Shown here one piece after another: positions 55,154 through 64,000 of a stretch of DNA of 64,000 nt. The DNA comes from Pseudomonas sp. sp1636 (lineage in GTDB: Bacteria; Pseudomonadota; Gammaproteobacteria; Pseudomonadales; Pseudomonadaceae). A program made the position numbers and the translations under genes. Within the stretch, counting starts at the first letter, position 1, and the number at the start of each line of letters is the position of its first letter. The stretch lies in the NCBI RefSeq assembly GCF_030376615.1, contig NZ_JARRAB010000011.1:62001-126000 (forward strand), given 5' to 3'. The notes below the pieces were generated by a model that searched no databases, was not told where the DNA came from, and worked only from the letters and a program-made list of their open reading frames with translations.

Positions 55154-55425
55154 AGCCCGTCTGCCTCTCACAAGTGTGCCTACATGCCGCCGACCTCGTG
55201 CGGGGCAAGGTTATTCAGCTACAGGCAGAAGAACGCGCCATCTTCGAGCCTTTCTGGGCGATTGGCTATTTGAACTTCAGGCCCAATGCACACACCACGG
55301 CCCTCACCCTCTGTTCCTGCCGCCACCCCGCGCTCTTTGAATTCTATTTCTACTACCGCTGGCTGCCCGACAATCTGCAGCATTTCAAGCTGCCGCAACG
55401 CGAGTGCCCACAGCAGCAGACATAG
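55150..55425 (+). CDS. Small protein of unknown function, coupled to the excisionase-like gene
   Basis: 91 residues, no recognised domain. It is unusually rich in aromatic residues and cysteine, with FWAIGYLNFRP, LCSCRHPALFEFYFYYRWL and a second Cys near the end. Neither signal peptide nor membrane helix is obvious. Its start overlaps the stop of the upstream gene, so the two are cotranslated. It is probably an accessory (phage-derived) protein. Real-gene status rests on coupling and on frame length. Confidence 0.6.
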   Translation: MKPVCLSQVCLHAADLVRGKVIQLQAEERAIFEPFWAIGYLNFRPNAHTTALTLCSCRHPALFEFYFYYRWLPDNLQHFKLPQRECPQQQT

Positions 55426-55561
55426 CTGCACGGCTCCGTGCGGGGCTCCGCCCATGTGATGGGGTCGCTGCGGTCAGGCGCCAACGCCCCCCGATTCCGG
55501 GGCGAATGATGAGCGAAAGCCCAACCCGAACAGCGACAGCCACTGCCGCAAGCCTCCTAGC

Positions 55562-55586
55562 AAAAAGCCCCGCACTAGGCGGGGCT
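55562..55586 (-). terminator. Intrinsic terminator of gdhB
   Basis: On the minus strand AGCCCCGC/GCGGGGCT with a short loop followed by TTTTTG, 22 bp after the gdhB stop. Confidence 0.85.
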
Positions 55587-55607
55587 CGGATTCGGCTCAG
55601 GCGCGAC

Positions 55608-58600
55608 TCAGGGCACGCAGACCCCACGCTGGGCGCTTTGTGCCAGATCCATCAACTCGCGGTTGGCGACCGCATACATGGCGTAATCGCTGCCGGTTGC
55701 CGCACGCAACTCGCCGAGCATGGTTTTCCAGCGGTCGACCAGTCGACGATGCTGTTCCAACCAGACCACCACCCGCTCTTCGATCTCCACCGGCCCCTCG
55801 ACCATCTGTAGCACCGACACGGTGATCGCCCGCTGCTGCCAGTCCAGATCGTCACGGAAGGACTCCCGCGCCAGGGCTTGCCAGTTGCTTTCCACGGTCA
55901 GACCGGTGATCTGCTGCAGGTACCAGGACAGCTCCAGCGACCCACCGACAGTGAAGTAGGACGCCGCAACCCGGGCCGGCTCTTGGGCGGTGACATCCGA
56001 GGCCTCGATGATCGGCAACAGGGTGTACAGATGACTGGTACCGGCCACCATACGCGCCAGCACCTCTGGCACACCGGCCTCGACATAGGCCTGGAAACGC
56101 GCCAGCCACTGTTCGCGCGCCGGGCCTTCGAGCAACTCGTCGAGGCTCATGGCCAGTGCTTCGATGCGCGGGGCGAAATGCGCGACATCGCGCGCCGCAT
56201 CCAGCTCATTGCGGCGGCTACGCAGGAACCAACGGGTGGCGCGACGCCCCAGACGCATCAGCTCATCCATCATTTGCAGTTGCAGCTCGGCCGGCACCTG
56301 GTAGTCCAGTGCCTCGATCTGCTTCCACCAATGCGGCAGGCGGAACACATCGCGCACGATGACATAGGCCCCGGCGACGTTGGCCGAACTCATGCCGGTG
56401 GACTCCTTCAAGCGTTGCACGAAGGTGATGCCCATGTGGTTGACCAGGTCGTTGGCGATCTGCGTGCTGACAATCTCGCGCTTGAGGCGATGGCGGCGCA
56501 TCTGCTCGCCGAACTTCTGCGCCAGCAGCGGCGGGAAGGCGGTTTCCATCTCGCGCGCCAGGTACTCATCGTCCGGCACCTGGGATTTGAGCAGCGACTC
56601 TTTCAGATCGATCTTGCTGTAGGAGATCAACACCGCCAGCTCCGGACGAGTCAGGCCCTGGCCTTTGGCGGCGCGCTCGTTGAGCTCGTCGTCGGACGGC
56701 AGGAACTCCAGGCCGCGATCCAGCTTGCCCGCCGCCTCCAGCCCAGCCATGACCCGTTTGTACTCGCCCAGACGCTCGCGCGCACGGCGTTCGGCCAGCG
56801 ACAGCGCCTGGGTCTGCTTGTAGTTGTTGGCCAACACCAGACCGCCCACCGCATCGGTCATCTCGACCAGCAACTTGTTGCGCTGCTTGCCGGTCATGTC
56901 GCCGGCGGCGACGATCTCGTTGAGCAGGATCTTGATGTTCACCTCATGGTCGGAGCAGTCCACCCCGGCGGCGTTATCGATGAAATCGGTGAAGCTCGCC
57001 CCGCCATTGAGGCCGTACTCGACGCGACCCAGCTGGGTCATGCCGAGGTTGCCGCCCTCGCCCATGACTTTCGCCCGCAGCTCGCGACCGTCGACGCGCA
57101 ACGCATCGTTGGCCTTGTCGCCGACATCGGCATGGCTTTCCTTGCTCGATTTGACGTAAGTACCGATGCCGCCGTTCCAGATCAGATCCACCGGCGCCTT
57201 GAGCAGCGCATTGAGCAGTTCGGTCGGCGCCAGTTTGTCGGCGCTGATATCGAAACGCTCTTGCATCTGCGGGCTGATGGCAATGCTCTTGGCGCTGCGC
57301 AGGAAGATCCCGCCCCCCGCCGAAATCAGCGAGGTGTCGTAATCGGCCCAGCTCGAGCGCGGCAGATCGAACAGACGTCGGCGCTCGACGAAGCTCGTGG
57401 CCGCATCCGGGTTGGGGTCGATGAAGATGTGCAGGTGGTTGAAGGCCGCGACCAGCTGCAGCTTGTCCGACAGCAGCAGACCGTTGCCGAACACGTCGCC
57501 GGCCATGTCGCCGATACCGATCACCGTGGTGCTGTCCTGCTGCACATTGATGCCGCGCTCGCGGAAGTGACGTTGCACCGAGACCCAGGCGCCCTTGGCG
57601 GTAATGCCCATGCCTTTGTGGTCATAACCGGCCGAACCGCCGGAGGCGAAGGCATCGCCCAGCCAGAAGCCATAGTCGGCGGCGATACCGTTGGCGATAT
57701 CGGAGAAGGTCGCGGTGCCCTTGTCGGCGGCAACCACCAGATAGGGATCGTCCTGATCGTGGCGCACCACGTTGGCCGGCGGCACCACCGCACCTTCCTT
57801 GAGGTTGTCGGTGATGTCGAGCAGGCCGCTGATGAAGATCCGGTAGCAGGCGATGCCCTCGGCCATGATCTCGTCACGCGAGCCGCCCACCGGCATGCGT
57901 CGCGGCAGGAAGCCGCCCTTGGCGCCCATCGGCACGATGACGGCGTTCTTCACCTGCTGCGCCTTGACCAGGCCAAGCACTTCGGTGCGGAAGTCTTCTT
58001 CGCGATCCGACCAACGCAGGCCGCCGCGGGCGACATCGCCGAAGCGCAGGTGCACGCCTTCGACACGCGGCGAGTAGACGAATATCTCGAACTTGGGCGT
58101 CGGCTTGGGAATGTCCGGAATCGCCCGTGGGTTGAGCTTGAAGCTGAAGTAGGACTTGCTCTGCCCCGCGGCATCGGTCTGGTAGAAGTTGGTGCGCAGG
58201 GTGGCCTTGATCAGATCCAGGTAGCGCCGCAGGATGCGGTCTTCGTTGAGCACCGCCACATTGTCCAGCGCAGCCAGGATGGCCTGCTCCAGCTTGTGCT
58301 GCTTGCTCTCCAGGTCTTCGGCGCCGAGTTTGCGCGCCAGGTAGAAGCGGGTTCTGAACAGCCGCACCAATTCCTTGGCGATGTTGGCGTGGTTGACCAG
58401 GGTGCTGGCGATATAGCCGAGGCCGAAGCCCAGGCGAATCTGCTTCAAGTAACGCGCATAGGCGCGCAGCAACGCCACGTCACGCCAGGGCATGGCCGCC
58501 GTCAGCACCAGGCGGTTGAAGGCATCGTTCTCGGCGTTGCCGCCGACGATGTGGACGAAGGCATCCTGCAGGGTGTCGTTGAGCTGCTGGATGTCGACGT

Positions 58601-60470
58601 CCAGGCCTTCGGCGTAGGTGAAGGCGAAATCGTGGATCCAGAACTCGCGGCCATTCTGCTGGTGCAGGCGGTAAGGAAACTCGCCGAGCACGCGCAGGCC
58701 GAGGTTCTCCAGAATCGGCAGCACATCCGACAGCGGCAACGGCGTGTCGGCGTGGTACAGCTTGCAATGCAACTGCTGACCGGCCTGGGCCAAAGGCTGG
58801 TAGAAGCTCATCACCAGCGGCCGCTCGCTGCTCAGGCTGAGCAGGTGCTGCATGTCCACCACCGCCGAATGCGGGGCGAAACGCTCGCGGTAACCGGCCG
58901 GGAAACCACTGGGGAAGTCCGCCAGCACATTGGTGCCCTGGGCTTCGCCGAAGCTTTCCACCATCAGGCTGACGTAATCGTCCTTCCACGAACGGCAGGC
59001 CTGAATGACCTCCTTCTCCAGGCGCACCGGGTCGATCTGCACCTTGTTCTTCGGGTCGACGCGCAGGATGAACTGCACCCGCGCCAGCACCGACTCGGAG
59101 AAGAAGGTCCAGAACTCGCAATCGGTGGCTTGCAGACGCTCCATCAGCACCTGCTGGATTTTCATCCGTGTCTCGGTGGAATAGACGTCGCGCGGCACAT
59201 AGACCAGGCAGTAGCAGAAACGCCCGTACGGGTCGCGGCGCAGGAACACGCGAATCTTGTTGCGTTCCTGGATCTGCACGATAGCCATGGCGGTATCGCA
59301 CAGGTCGTCGACCGGGGTCTGGAACAGGTCGTCACGCGGCAGCACTTCCAATACCTGGGCCAGTTCCTTGCCCAGGTGCGCCTTGCTGTCGAAACCGGCA
59401 CGTTGCTCGATCACCGCCACCTTGCGGCGGATGTAGGGGATGTTCCATACGCTCTCGGCGTACACCGCCGAGGTGTACAGACCCATGAAGCGGCATTCCT
59501 TGATCACCCGGCCTTCGCTGTCCAGCTCGCGTATCGACACCAGATCAGGATAGGCCGGACGGTGCACGCGGCTCGGCACCGCAGCCTTGGCGAAGGACAA
59601 CAGCAGCGGCTCGCGCAGGTAGCCGAGCGCTTCCGCCTCGATGTTCAGATCCTCGCTCTTGAGGCCGCTGCGCAAGCGCTTGGACAGGCCAAGCAAAGAC
59701 TGCTCGTCGTAGACGATGGTGCCGCCATCCGGCGCATCGACCACGCTGAATTCTTCGTAGCCGAGGAAGGTGAAATGGTCATCCAGCAACCAGCTCAGGA
59801 AAACCTTGATTTCCTCGACTTCGGCGGCCTCGACATTGAGTTTTGCGCTGCCCAGCCAAGCCAGCAGCTCCTGAGCCTTGGCCTTCATCGGTTGAAAATC
59901 GACGACGCTCAGGCGCACCTCGGCAAAGACTTCATGCAGGGCTTTTTCCAGGGTTCGCAGTTCGCCGGCGCTGGCACAACGGTCGATCTCGAGGAACATC
60001 AGCGCTTCCTGCAACACGCCCTCACCCTGAGTCCCCTTGGGCAGAATCTCCAGCAGCTCGCCCTGCTTGTTGCGGCGTACGCTGAACACGCTGTTCTGCA
60101 GGGTGTGGATGCTGTAACCGCGGCGATTCAGCTCCATACGTGCCGAGTCGACCAGGAAGGGGATATCGCTGCGCAGGATTTCCACGGCGCTATGGGTCGA
60201 CTGCCAGCCGTGCTTCTCGTAATCGGGATTGAAGGCGCGAATTTCAGTCTTGCCATGATCGAAGCGCTGCAACAGGCGCCAGGATGACAGGGTGCAGCCG
60301 ACCAGGTCGGAAAGCCGGCGCTGGGTCAGTTCGTCAAGCGCGATAATGCCGAAGAATTGCTCGGCGAACAGCGCGACTTGTGGCAATGCTTGTTCACTGA
60401 CGTGCTGCGCCAGGGCCGCTTGCAGTTGATGCTGGAAGTCGGCTTTGCTGGCCGCCGTAAAGAACGCCAT
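55608..60470 (-). CDS. gdhB: NAD-specific glutamate dehydrogenase, 180-kDa class
   Basis: 1620 residues, the same length as P. aeruginosa GdhB. The large class has an N-terminal ACT-rich half (to about 700), the catalytic dehydrogenase segment with RFGDVARGGLRWSDREEDFRTEVLGL and MGAKGGFLPRR (substrate and catalytic lysines), an NAD Rossmann part, and a long helical C-terminal region. It oxidatively deaminates glutamate to 2-oxoglutarate, feeding arginine-derived carbon into the citric acid cycle. In P. aeruginosa ArgR activates it; argR is also in this window. The start at 60470 (MAFFTAASKADFQ) is preferred to a longer reading with no conserved residues. A long open frame on the opposite strand is only an antisense shadow. 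Confidence 0.97.
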   Translation of the reverse strand: MAFFTAASKADFQHQLQAALAQHVSEQALPQVALFAEQFFGIIALDELTQRRLSDLVGCTLSSWRLLQRFDHGKTEIRAFNPDYEKHGWQSTHSAVEILRSDIPFLVDSARMELNRRGYSIHTLQNSVFSVRRNKQGELLEILPKGTQGEGVLQEALMFLEIDRCASAGELRTLEKALHEVFAEVRLSVVDFQPMKAKAQELLAWLGSAKLNVEAAEVEEIKVFLSWLLDDHFTFLGYEEFSVVDAPDGGTIVYDEQSLLGLSKRLRSGLKSEDLNIEAEALGYLREPLLLSFAKAAVPSRVHRPAYPDLVSIRELDSEGRVIKECRFMGLYTSAVYAESVWNIPYIRRKVAVIEQRAGFDSKAHLGKELAQVLEVLPRDDLFQTPVDDLCDTAMAIVQIQERNKIRVFLRRDPYGRFCYCLVYVPRDVYSTETRMKIQQVLMERLQATDCEFWTFFSESVLARVQFILRVDPKNKVQIDPVRLEKEVIQACRSWKDDYVSLMVESFGEAQGTNVLADFPSGFPAGYRERFAPHSAVVDMQHLLSLSSERPLVMSFYQPLAQAGQQLHCKLYHADTPLPLSDVLPILENLGLRVLGEFPYRLHQQNGREFWIHDFAFTYAEGLDVDIQQLNDTLQDAFVHIVGGNAENDAFNRLVLTAAMPWRDVALLRAYARYLKQIRLGFGLGYIASTLVNHANIAKELVRLFRTRFYLARKLGAEDLESKQHKLEQAILAALDNVAVLNEDRILRRYLDLIKATLRTNFYQTDAAGQSKSYFSFKLNPRAIPDIPKPTPKFEIFVYSPRVEGVHLRFGDVARGGLRWSDREEDFRTEVLGLVKAQQVKNAVIVPMGAKGGFLPRRMPVGGSRDEIMAEGIACYRIFISGLLDITDNLKEGAVVPPANVVRHDQDDPYLVVAADKGTATFSDIANGIAADYGFWLGDAFASGGSAGYDHKGMGITAKGAWVSVQRHFRERGINVQQDSTTVIGIGDMAGDVFGNGLLLSDKLQLVAAFNHLHIFIDPNPDAATSFVERRRLFDLPRSSWADYDTSLISAGGGIFLRSAKSIAISPQMQERFDISADKLAPTELLNALLKAPVDLIWNGGIGTYVKSSKESHADVGDKANDALRVDGRELRAKVMGEGGNLGMTQLGRVEYGLNGGASFTDFIDNAAGVDCSDHEVNIKILLNEIVAAGDMTGKQRNKLLVEMTDAVGGLVLANNYKQTQALSLAERRARERLGEYKRVMAGLEAAGKLDRGLEFLPSDDELNERAAKGQGLTRPELAVLISYSKIDLKESLLKSQVPDDEYLAREMETAFPPLLAQKFGEQMRRHRLKREIVSTQIANDLVNHMGITFVQRLKESTGMSSANVAGAYVIVRDVFRLPHWWKQIEALDYQVPAELQLQMMDELMRLGRRATRWFLRSRRNELDAARDVAHFAPRIEALAMSLDELLEGPAREQWLARFQAYVEAGVPEVLARMVAGTSHLYTLLPIIEASDVTAQEPARVAASYFTVGGSLELSWYLQQITGLTVESNWQALARESFRDDLDWQQRAITVSVLQMVEGPVEIEERVVVWLEQHRRLVDRWKTMLGELRAATGSDYAMYAVANRELMDLAQSAQRGVCVP

Positions 60471-60556
60471 GGTTGAGCTCCAATTGGCTTGTGATTCGAC
60501 AGGGGCAGTCGCGAGTCTTGACTGACGCAACAACGTTAGCCCAAGGAACAATATTT

Positions 60557-60569
60557 GCATTTAAAATGC
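60557..60569. promoter_or_regulatory. GCATTTAAAATGC palindrome upstream of gdhB
   Basis: A palindrome (GCATTT/AAATGC around a central A) in AT-rich DNA about 90 bp before the gdhB start, unlike the surrounding GC-rich sequence. It could be an operator or part of the promoter. Confidence 0.35.
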
Positions 60570-60763
60570 GTGCCCTTGTTCTGGCGACGGTAACGACTCG
60601 CTGGTCACATTTGCCGCATGAGCTTAACGAGGGAACCCCTTGCCGCGCTTGCCGCGCTGCGACATTTTCTTTCACCCCTGATACCCGACCAGACAAAACC
60701 CCGCCACAAGCATGTGCCAGACACGAGGCTGTCGCTTTCCGAGCAGATCATTGTCTGCCATCG

Positions 60764-60828
60764 CCCCGGGTCGGGCCTCCTACAGGTGATCGCTGGCGGC
60801 CCTTTGTAGGAGGGCCGCCCCGGCGCGA
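60764..60828. repeat. TGTAGGAGG extragenic repeat pair
   Basis: Head-to-head units: CCCCGGGTCGGGCCTCCTACA (written in two parts, 60764-60784) and TGTAGGAGGGCCGCCCCGG (60805-60823). It is related to the element at 52909. The 515-bp gap 60471-60985 holds the gdhB promoter and this repeat; no gene is seen. Confidence 0.5.
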
Positions 60829-60985
60829 TGCTGTCGCTTTTCGAGCAGCTGTGGGGCTCGGCCTCGTTATCCAGATCAACCTGCGCTATCGCGCATAGCA
60901 GGCCCTTCCCCTTATGCATTAAAGTGTCACCCTGCTGTGGCGACCGTAGGTCCCGACGCGCCAATCCCGCCAGGAATAGCCAACG

Positions 60986-61945
<960 letters not shown>

Positions 61946-61964
61946 TGTCCAGCGCCCATGTAAC

Positions 61965-62015
61965 CCGGAGGCAATTCGGGAAGCGCCGCACAACGCCCCC
62001 GGATTGCCTCCGGGC
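61965..62015. repeat. CCCGGAGGCAAT...ATTGCCTCCGGG palindrome, copy 3
   Basis: A perfect 12-bp inverted repeat with a 27-bp interior lies between moxR and the DUF58 gene. It belongs to the CCCGGATTGC repeat family seen at 34212 and 43961. The hairpin inside the operon may act in RNA processing. Confidence 0.6.
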
Positions 62016-62030
62016 TAGCCACTAAAGCGC

Positions 62031-62972
62031 ATGCACAACCAGCCCACCCAACCCGGAATCCGGGTCAATCTCGCCGAGCTGATCGAGATGCGTCACCGCG
62101 TGCGCGAAGTGCAGCTGTTCTCCACCCCGGCGCAACGCAGCCCGTTGATCGGCCTGCACCACTCCAAGCTGCGCGGGCGCGGCGTGGACTTCGACCAGGT
62201 GCGGGTCTACCAGGCCGGCGACGACGTGCGCACCATCGATTGGCGGGTCACCGCGCGCACCCAGGAGCCGCACACCAAGCTGTTCCATGAAGAACGCGAA
62301 CGGCCGATCTATATCCTCGTGGAACAGAGCCAGCGGCTGTTTTTCGGCTCCGGGCTGATGTTCAAATCGGTGCTCGCCGCCCAGGCCGCCAGCCTGATCG
62401 GCTGGGCCGCCCTCGGCCACAACGACCGCATCGGCGGCCTGGTGTTCGGCGCTCAGGAGCAGCACGAGATCAAGCCGCGGCGCAGCAAACAGAGCCTGCT
62501 GCAGTTGCTCAATCGCCTGGCCCGCGCCAACCAGGCGCTGTCCGGCGACGGCCAAGCCGGCCGTGACAGCTTCGGCCTGGCCCTGCGTCGCGCCCGCGAA
62601 GTGCTGCGCCCCGGCAGCCTGGCGGTGATCATCTGCGACGAACGCACCCTCGGCGACAGCAGCGAACAACAGTTGAACCTGCTGGCGCGGCACACCGACC
62701 TGCTGTTGCTGCCGATCAGCGACCCGCTCGACCATGCCCTGCCGGCCGCCGGTTTGCTGCGCTTCGCCGAGCGCGGCGCACAACTGGAACTCGACACCCA
62801 TGACGCCGGCCTGCGCCAGGCCTACCACGCCCAGGGCGAGGCGCGGCAGGCGCGCTGGCAACGCCTGGCGCAGAAGCTCGGCGTGCCCTTGCTGGCACTG
62901 AACACCCAGCGTGAGATGATCGAGCAACTGCGCGACCACCTCAACGCGCAACGCCCCGGTAAACGCCTATGA
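62031..62972 (+). CDS. DUF58-domain protein
   Basis: 313 residues, soluble. It contains HHSKLRGRGVDFDQVRVYQAGDDVRTIDWRVTART, the signature of DUF58, followed by a VWA-like fold (PIYILVEQSQRLFFGSG, with a poor MIDAS site). DUF58 proteins accompany MoxR ATPases and VWA proteins, probably as partners in one complex. The stop overlaps the start of the next gene (ATGA). Confidence 0.9.
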   Translation: MHNQPTQPGIRVNLAELIEMRHRVREVQLFSTPAQRSPLIGLHHSKLRGRGVDFDQVRVYQAGDDVRTIDWRVTARTQEPHTKLFHEERERPIYILVEQSQRLFFGSGLMFKSVLAAQAASLIGWAALGHNDRIGGLVFGAQEQHEIKPRRSKQSLLQLLNRLARANQALSGDGQAGRDSFGLALRRAREVLRPGSLAVIICDERTLGDSSEQQLNLLARHTDLLLLPISDPLDHALPAAGLLRFAERGAQLELDTHDAGLRQAYHAQGEARQARWQRLAQKLGVPLLALNTQREMIEQLRDHLNAQRPGKRL

Positions 62973-63463
62973 ACCCGCTGGATCAGCTCGAGCCCTTGAT
63001 CGCCCCGGCGCCGATCGGCTGGTGGCCGCCCGCGCCTGGCTGGTGGCTGCTGGCCTTGCTCGTGCCGCTGCTGCTCTGGGGCCTGAGGCGCCTGCTGCAA
63101 CGCCTACGCCGCACGCGCACAGCGAGGGTCAGCGAGCATGCCCTCGACCCTCTGCGGGCGGCCGCCCTGGCAGAGCTCGGGCAACTGGTCAAACCCTACG
63201 ACGGCGCCCCCGCCGGCCCCTGGCTGCAACAGCTCAACGGCCTGCTCAAGCGCCTGTGCCGCCAGCACTACCCGCACAGTCACAGCCACACCCTGAGCAG
63301 TCGCGGCTGGCTGGCGTTTCTCGACAATCGCTGCCCGGCGGCCGGTCTGACCCGCTGGATGATCCTGGTCGAAGGCGCCTACCGCCCGCACTGCACCCTC
63401 GACGACAAGGCCATCGAAGGACTCAACCAGGCAGTCGCCATCTGGATTCGCAAGCATGTTTGA
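62969..63463 (+). CDS. DUF4381-domain membrane protein
   Basis: 164 residues. A single transmembrane helix near residues 25-45 (WWLLALLVPLLLWGLRRLL) is preceded by a proline/tryptophan-rich PIGWWPPAPGWWLL segment that is typical of DUF4381. The remaining cytoplasmic part is helical. It overlaps both neighbours by a few bases (ATGA and an 8-bp overlap), so the operon is tightly coupled. Confidence 0.85.
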   Translation: MNPLDQLEPLIAPAPIGWWPPAPGWWLLALLVPLLLWGLRRLLQRLRRTRTARVSEHALDPLRAAALAELGQLVKPYDGAPAGPWLQQLNGLLKRLCRQHYPHSHSHTLSSRGWLAFLDNRCPAAGLTRWMILVEGAYRPHCTLDDKAIEGLNQAVAIWIRKHV

Positions 63464-64000
63464 GTTCGCCTGGCCCTGGCTCATCCTGCTCGCGCCGCTG
63501 CCCTGGGTACTGCGCCTGCTGTTGCCCGCGGCAGACAGCGGCGAGGCGGCCCTGAAAGTCAGTTTTCTCGGCGAACTGGAAGGCCTGGCCGGGCGCCGGG
63601 CGCGGGCCAACCTGCCGGCCTGGCGCCAGCAGGTGCCCTTCGCCCTGCTCTGGTTGCTCCTGCTCGGCGCCGCCGCCCGCCCGGAATGGGTCGGCGAACC
63701 GCTGCCGATTCCCGCCAGCGGCCGCGACCTGCTGCTCGCGGTGGATGTGTCCGGCTCCATGGCTTACGCCGACATGCGCTGGCAAGATGAGGAAGTCGAC
63801 CGCCTGACCCTGGTCAAACACCTGCTGGGCGACTTCATCGAAGGCCGCCAGGGCGACCGCGTCGGCCTGATCCTGTTCGGCAGCCAGGCCTATCTGCAGG
63901 CGCCGCTGACCTTCGACCGGCGCACCGTGCGCACCTGGCTCGACGAAGCGGTGATCGGCATCGCCGGCAAAAACACCGCCATCGGCGATGCCATCGGCCT
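63456..64000 (+). CDS. VWA-domain membrane protein (BatA-like), partial at 3' end
   Basis: The first 181 codons are present; the gene runs off the right edge. Two N-terminal membrane helices (residues ~5-22 and ~58-75) frame a short loop, then a VWA domain starts with the MIDAS motif DVSGSM (about residue 97-102) and continues with RVGLILFGSQAYLQAPLTFD and GKNTAIGDAIGL. BatA-like proteins sit in the inner membrane and work with MoxR and DUF58 partners. The next BatB-like gene expected in this operon lies outside the window. Confidence 0.88.
   Translation, partial: MFEFAWPWLILLAPLPWVLRLLLPAADSGEAALKVSFLGELEGLAGRRARANLPAWRQQVPFALLWLLLLGAAARPEWVGEPLPIPASGRDLLLAVDVSGSMAYADMRWQDEEVDRLTLVKHLLGDFIEGRQGDRVGLILFGSQAYLQAPLTFDRRTVRTWLDEAVIGIAGKNTAIGDAIG

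Noticed and set aside
54406..55425. Toxin-antitoxin system
   Set aside because: The repressor and the excisionase-like gene are divergent and neither matches a known toxin fold; the third ORF has no toxin motif. The phage switch reading fits better, though toxicity is untested.
55878..60287. Open frame of 1469 codons on the + strand
   Set aside because: It lies wholly opposite gdhB, is rich in His, Gln, Val and Gly as GC-rich antisense frames are, and has no recognisable domain; gdhB is certain.

Overview
This 64-kb window looks like ordinary chromosome from a Pseudomonas species in the broad sense. The evidence is high G+C, strong codon bias, and a gene order that repeatedly matches blocks known from P. 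aeruginosa: moaA-tetR-glcG-gcl-hyi-glxR-ttuD-pyk, aotJQMOP-argR next to acsA, phhR/phhABC, the asnO-ngg-M42 peptidase osmolyte operon, rlmKL/rmf/pyrD, and gdhB/moxR. No rRNA, tRNA, CRISPR array or intact insertion sequence was seen. The glucosylglycerol and N-acetylglutaminylglutamine amide (NAGGN) genes suggest a salt-tolerant lineage, possibly near the P. mendocina/P. alcaligenes group; that placement is inference.

Layout. 1-3.6 kb: the 3' end of a urate hydroxylase gene (puuD), a Kef-type antiporter, a decayed purine-permease remnant and a Tsx-like nucleoside porin, which together look like the edge of a purine-degradation locus. 3.8-15.3 kb: an orphan periplasmic binding protein, a moaA copy, a RutR-like TetR regulator, a GlcG-like protein, then the glyoxylate-to-pyruvate pathway (gcl, hyi, glxR, ttuD, pyk) and a urea transporter. 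Ureide breakdown yields glyoxylate plus urea, so these genes form a logical downstream unit. 15.3-24 kb: a voltage-gated-type K+ channel, the arginine regulator and transporter operon, and acetyl-CoA synthetase. 24.5-28.7 kb: phenylalanine hydroxylase operon and its regulator. 28.9-34.7 kb: a DUF2254 membrane protein, an MFS transporter, a fused glucosylglycerol-phosphate phosphatase/synthase and a VOC-fold protein.

35-48.6 kb: polyphosphate:AMP phosphotransferase, MnmC, a two-gene heme-protein/CsoR-family repressor operon with a strong operator, a MarR regulator divergent from the NAGGN operon, a large hybrid sensor kinase and a YheU-like protein. 48.6-55.4 kb: RlmKL, ribosome modulation factor, PyrD, two conserved proteins of unknown function, and a three-gene phage-like regulatory switch around a perfect 11-bp dyad. 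55.6-64 kb: the 1620-residue NAD-glutamate dehydrogenase and the start of a MoxR/DUF58/DUF4381/VWA operon that runs off the window.

Nothing here is clearly a wholly new system. The most interesting points are the CsoR-family repressor that lacks the canonical metal ligands, the isolated repressor/excisionase-like module, a RutR-type operator placed over the gcl promoter together with repeated TTGTATACAA palindromes, two compatible-solute pathways within 14 kb, and several families of dispersed palindromic repeats. All functions are read from sequence and from remembered families; no database search was run.
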